DNA from: Selaginella moellendorffii
Lineage: Eukaryota; Streptophyta; Lycopodiopsida; Selaginellales; Selaginellaceae
Reading direction: 5' to 3'
NCBI RefSeq assembly: GCF_000143415.4
Contig: NW_003314387.1
Coordinates: forward strand, 1 to 29,766
DNA: 29,766 nt
Positions 29,625 to 29,766 of the stretch are shown piece by piece (the first letter of the stretch is position 1; each line of letters opens with the position of its first letter). Both the position numbers and the translations under genes were made by a program. The notes beneath the pieces are model-generated. The model saw nothing but the letters and a program-made list of their open reading frames with translations, searched no databases and was not told the DNA's origin.

Positions 29625-29766
29625 ATTTTATTAAGAGGATTACTAGTTAAATATTAACTTCTGTATATATCATGGTTTTAAAATATACATAGTCCAAATA
29701 AACAGATAATATATTATTATACTTTAAGTAATGTTCAGACAAAAATAATGTCTGTTAGTCATGGTT
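29625..29766. promoter_or_regulatory. AT-rich 5' flank of the lectin gene
   Basis: This is the upstream side of the lectin ORF on the minus strand. It is very AT-rich, with several TATA-like words (for example around 29680 and 29710), none of which can be singled out. Confidence 0.3.

Noticed and set aside
1-29766. CRISPR arrays, insertion sequences, rRNA, complete tRNA genes, LTR or DNA transposons
   Set aside because: No spaced direct-repeat arrays, transposase or reverse-transcriptase motifs, or ribosomal sequences were found on either strand by eye.

Overview
The window looks like nuclear DNA of a vascular plant with a compact genome, most likely the lycophyte Selaginella (S. moellendorffii or a close relative). 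The genes are densely packed and their GT-AG introns are mostly about 45-75 nt. Several protein families are plant-specific: AMS-type bHLH, JAGGED-type C2H2, EDR1-type Raf-like kinase, WVD2/TPX2 and PLS-type PPR. Plant telo-box motifs sit at several gene starts. No database search was possible; gene models were assembled by hand from reading frames, splice signals and remembered family motifs. Where exon phases close and the joined protein matches a family, the model is firm.

Layout from left to right: (1) 1-438 (+), 3' end of an unrecognised gene. (2) 1231-460 (-), a four-exon JAGGED-like zinc-finger repressor. (3) 1555-3234 (+), SUN-domain inner nuclear envelope protein. (4) 3331-5771 (+), membrane J-domain protein of the DNAJC14 (Jiv90) type. 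(5) about 5808-5890 (-), a tRNA-like relic. (6) 6401-8617 (+), bHLH factor of the ABORTED MICROSPORES type. (7) 8729-9134 and 9400-9630 (+), two small secreted proteins sharing an SFNGWGH motif. (8) 11438-10085 (-), RWD/DUF1115 protein. (9) 11719-12987 (+), multi-pass membrane protein of unknown role. (10) 13725-17309 (+), EDR1-like MAPKKK. (11) 19307-17418 (-), intronless PPR protein. (12) 19473-25961 (+), a 23-exon four-domain voltage-gated cation channel. (13) 28020-26116 (-), WVD2-like microtubule-associated protein. (14) 28310-29766, an AT-rich island holding a secreted protein with a GNA-type lectin domain at 29624-28749 (-).

This is not an operon-like or pathway cluster. The genes are ordinary neighbours, often sharing short divergent promoters (JAG/SUN, RWD/membrane protein, PPR/channel) or ending tail to tail.

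The standout is the four-domain channel. It has four S1-S6 repeats and pore residues E, E, D and D, as in T-type calcium channels, followed by an EF-hand-like segment and an IQ motif. Angiosperms lack this class, so an intact copy in a land plant is notable. Other points of interest are the lectin island, the SFNGWGH pair, a strong hairpin over the PPR start codon, and four separate tandem duplications of about 90-150 bp in non-coding parts of genes.
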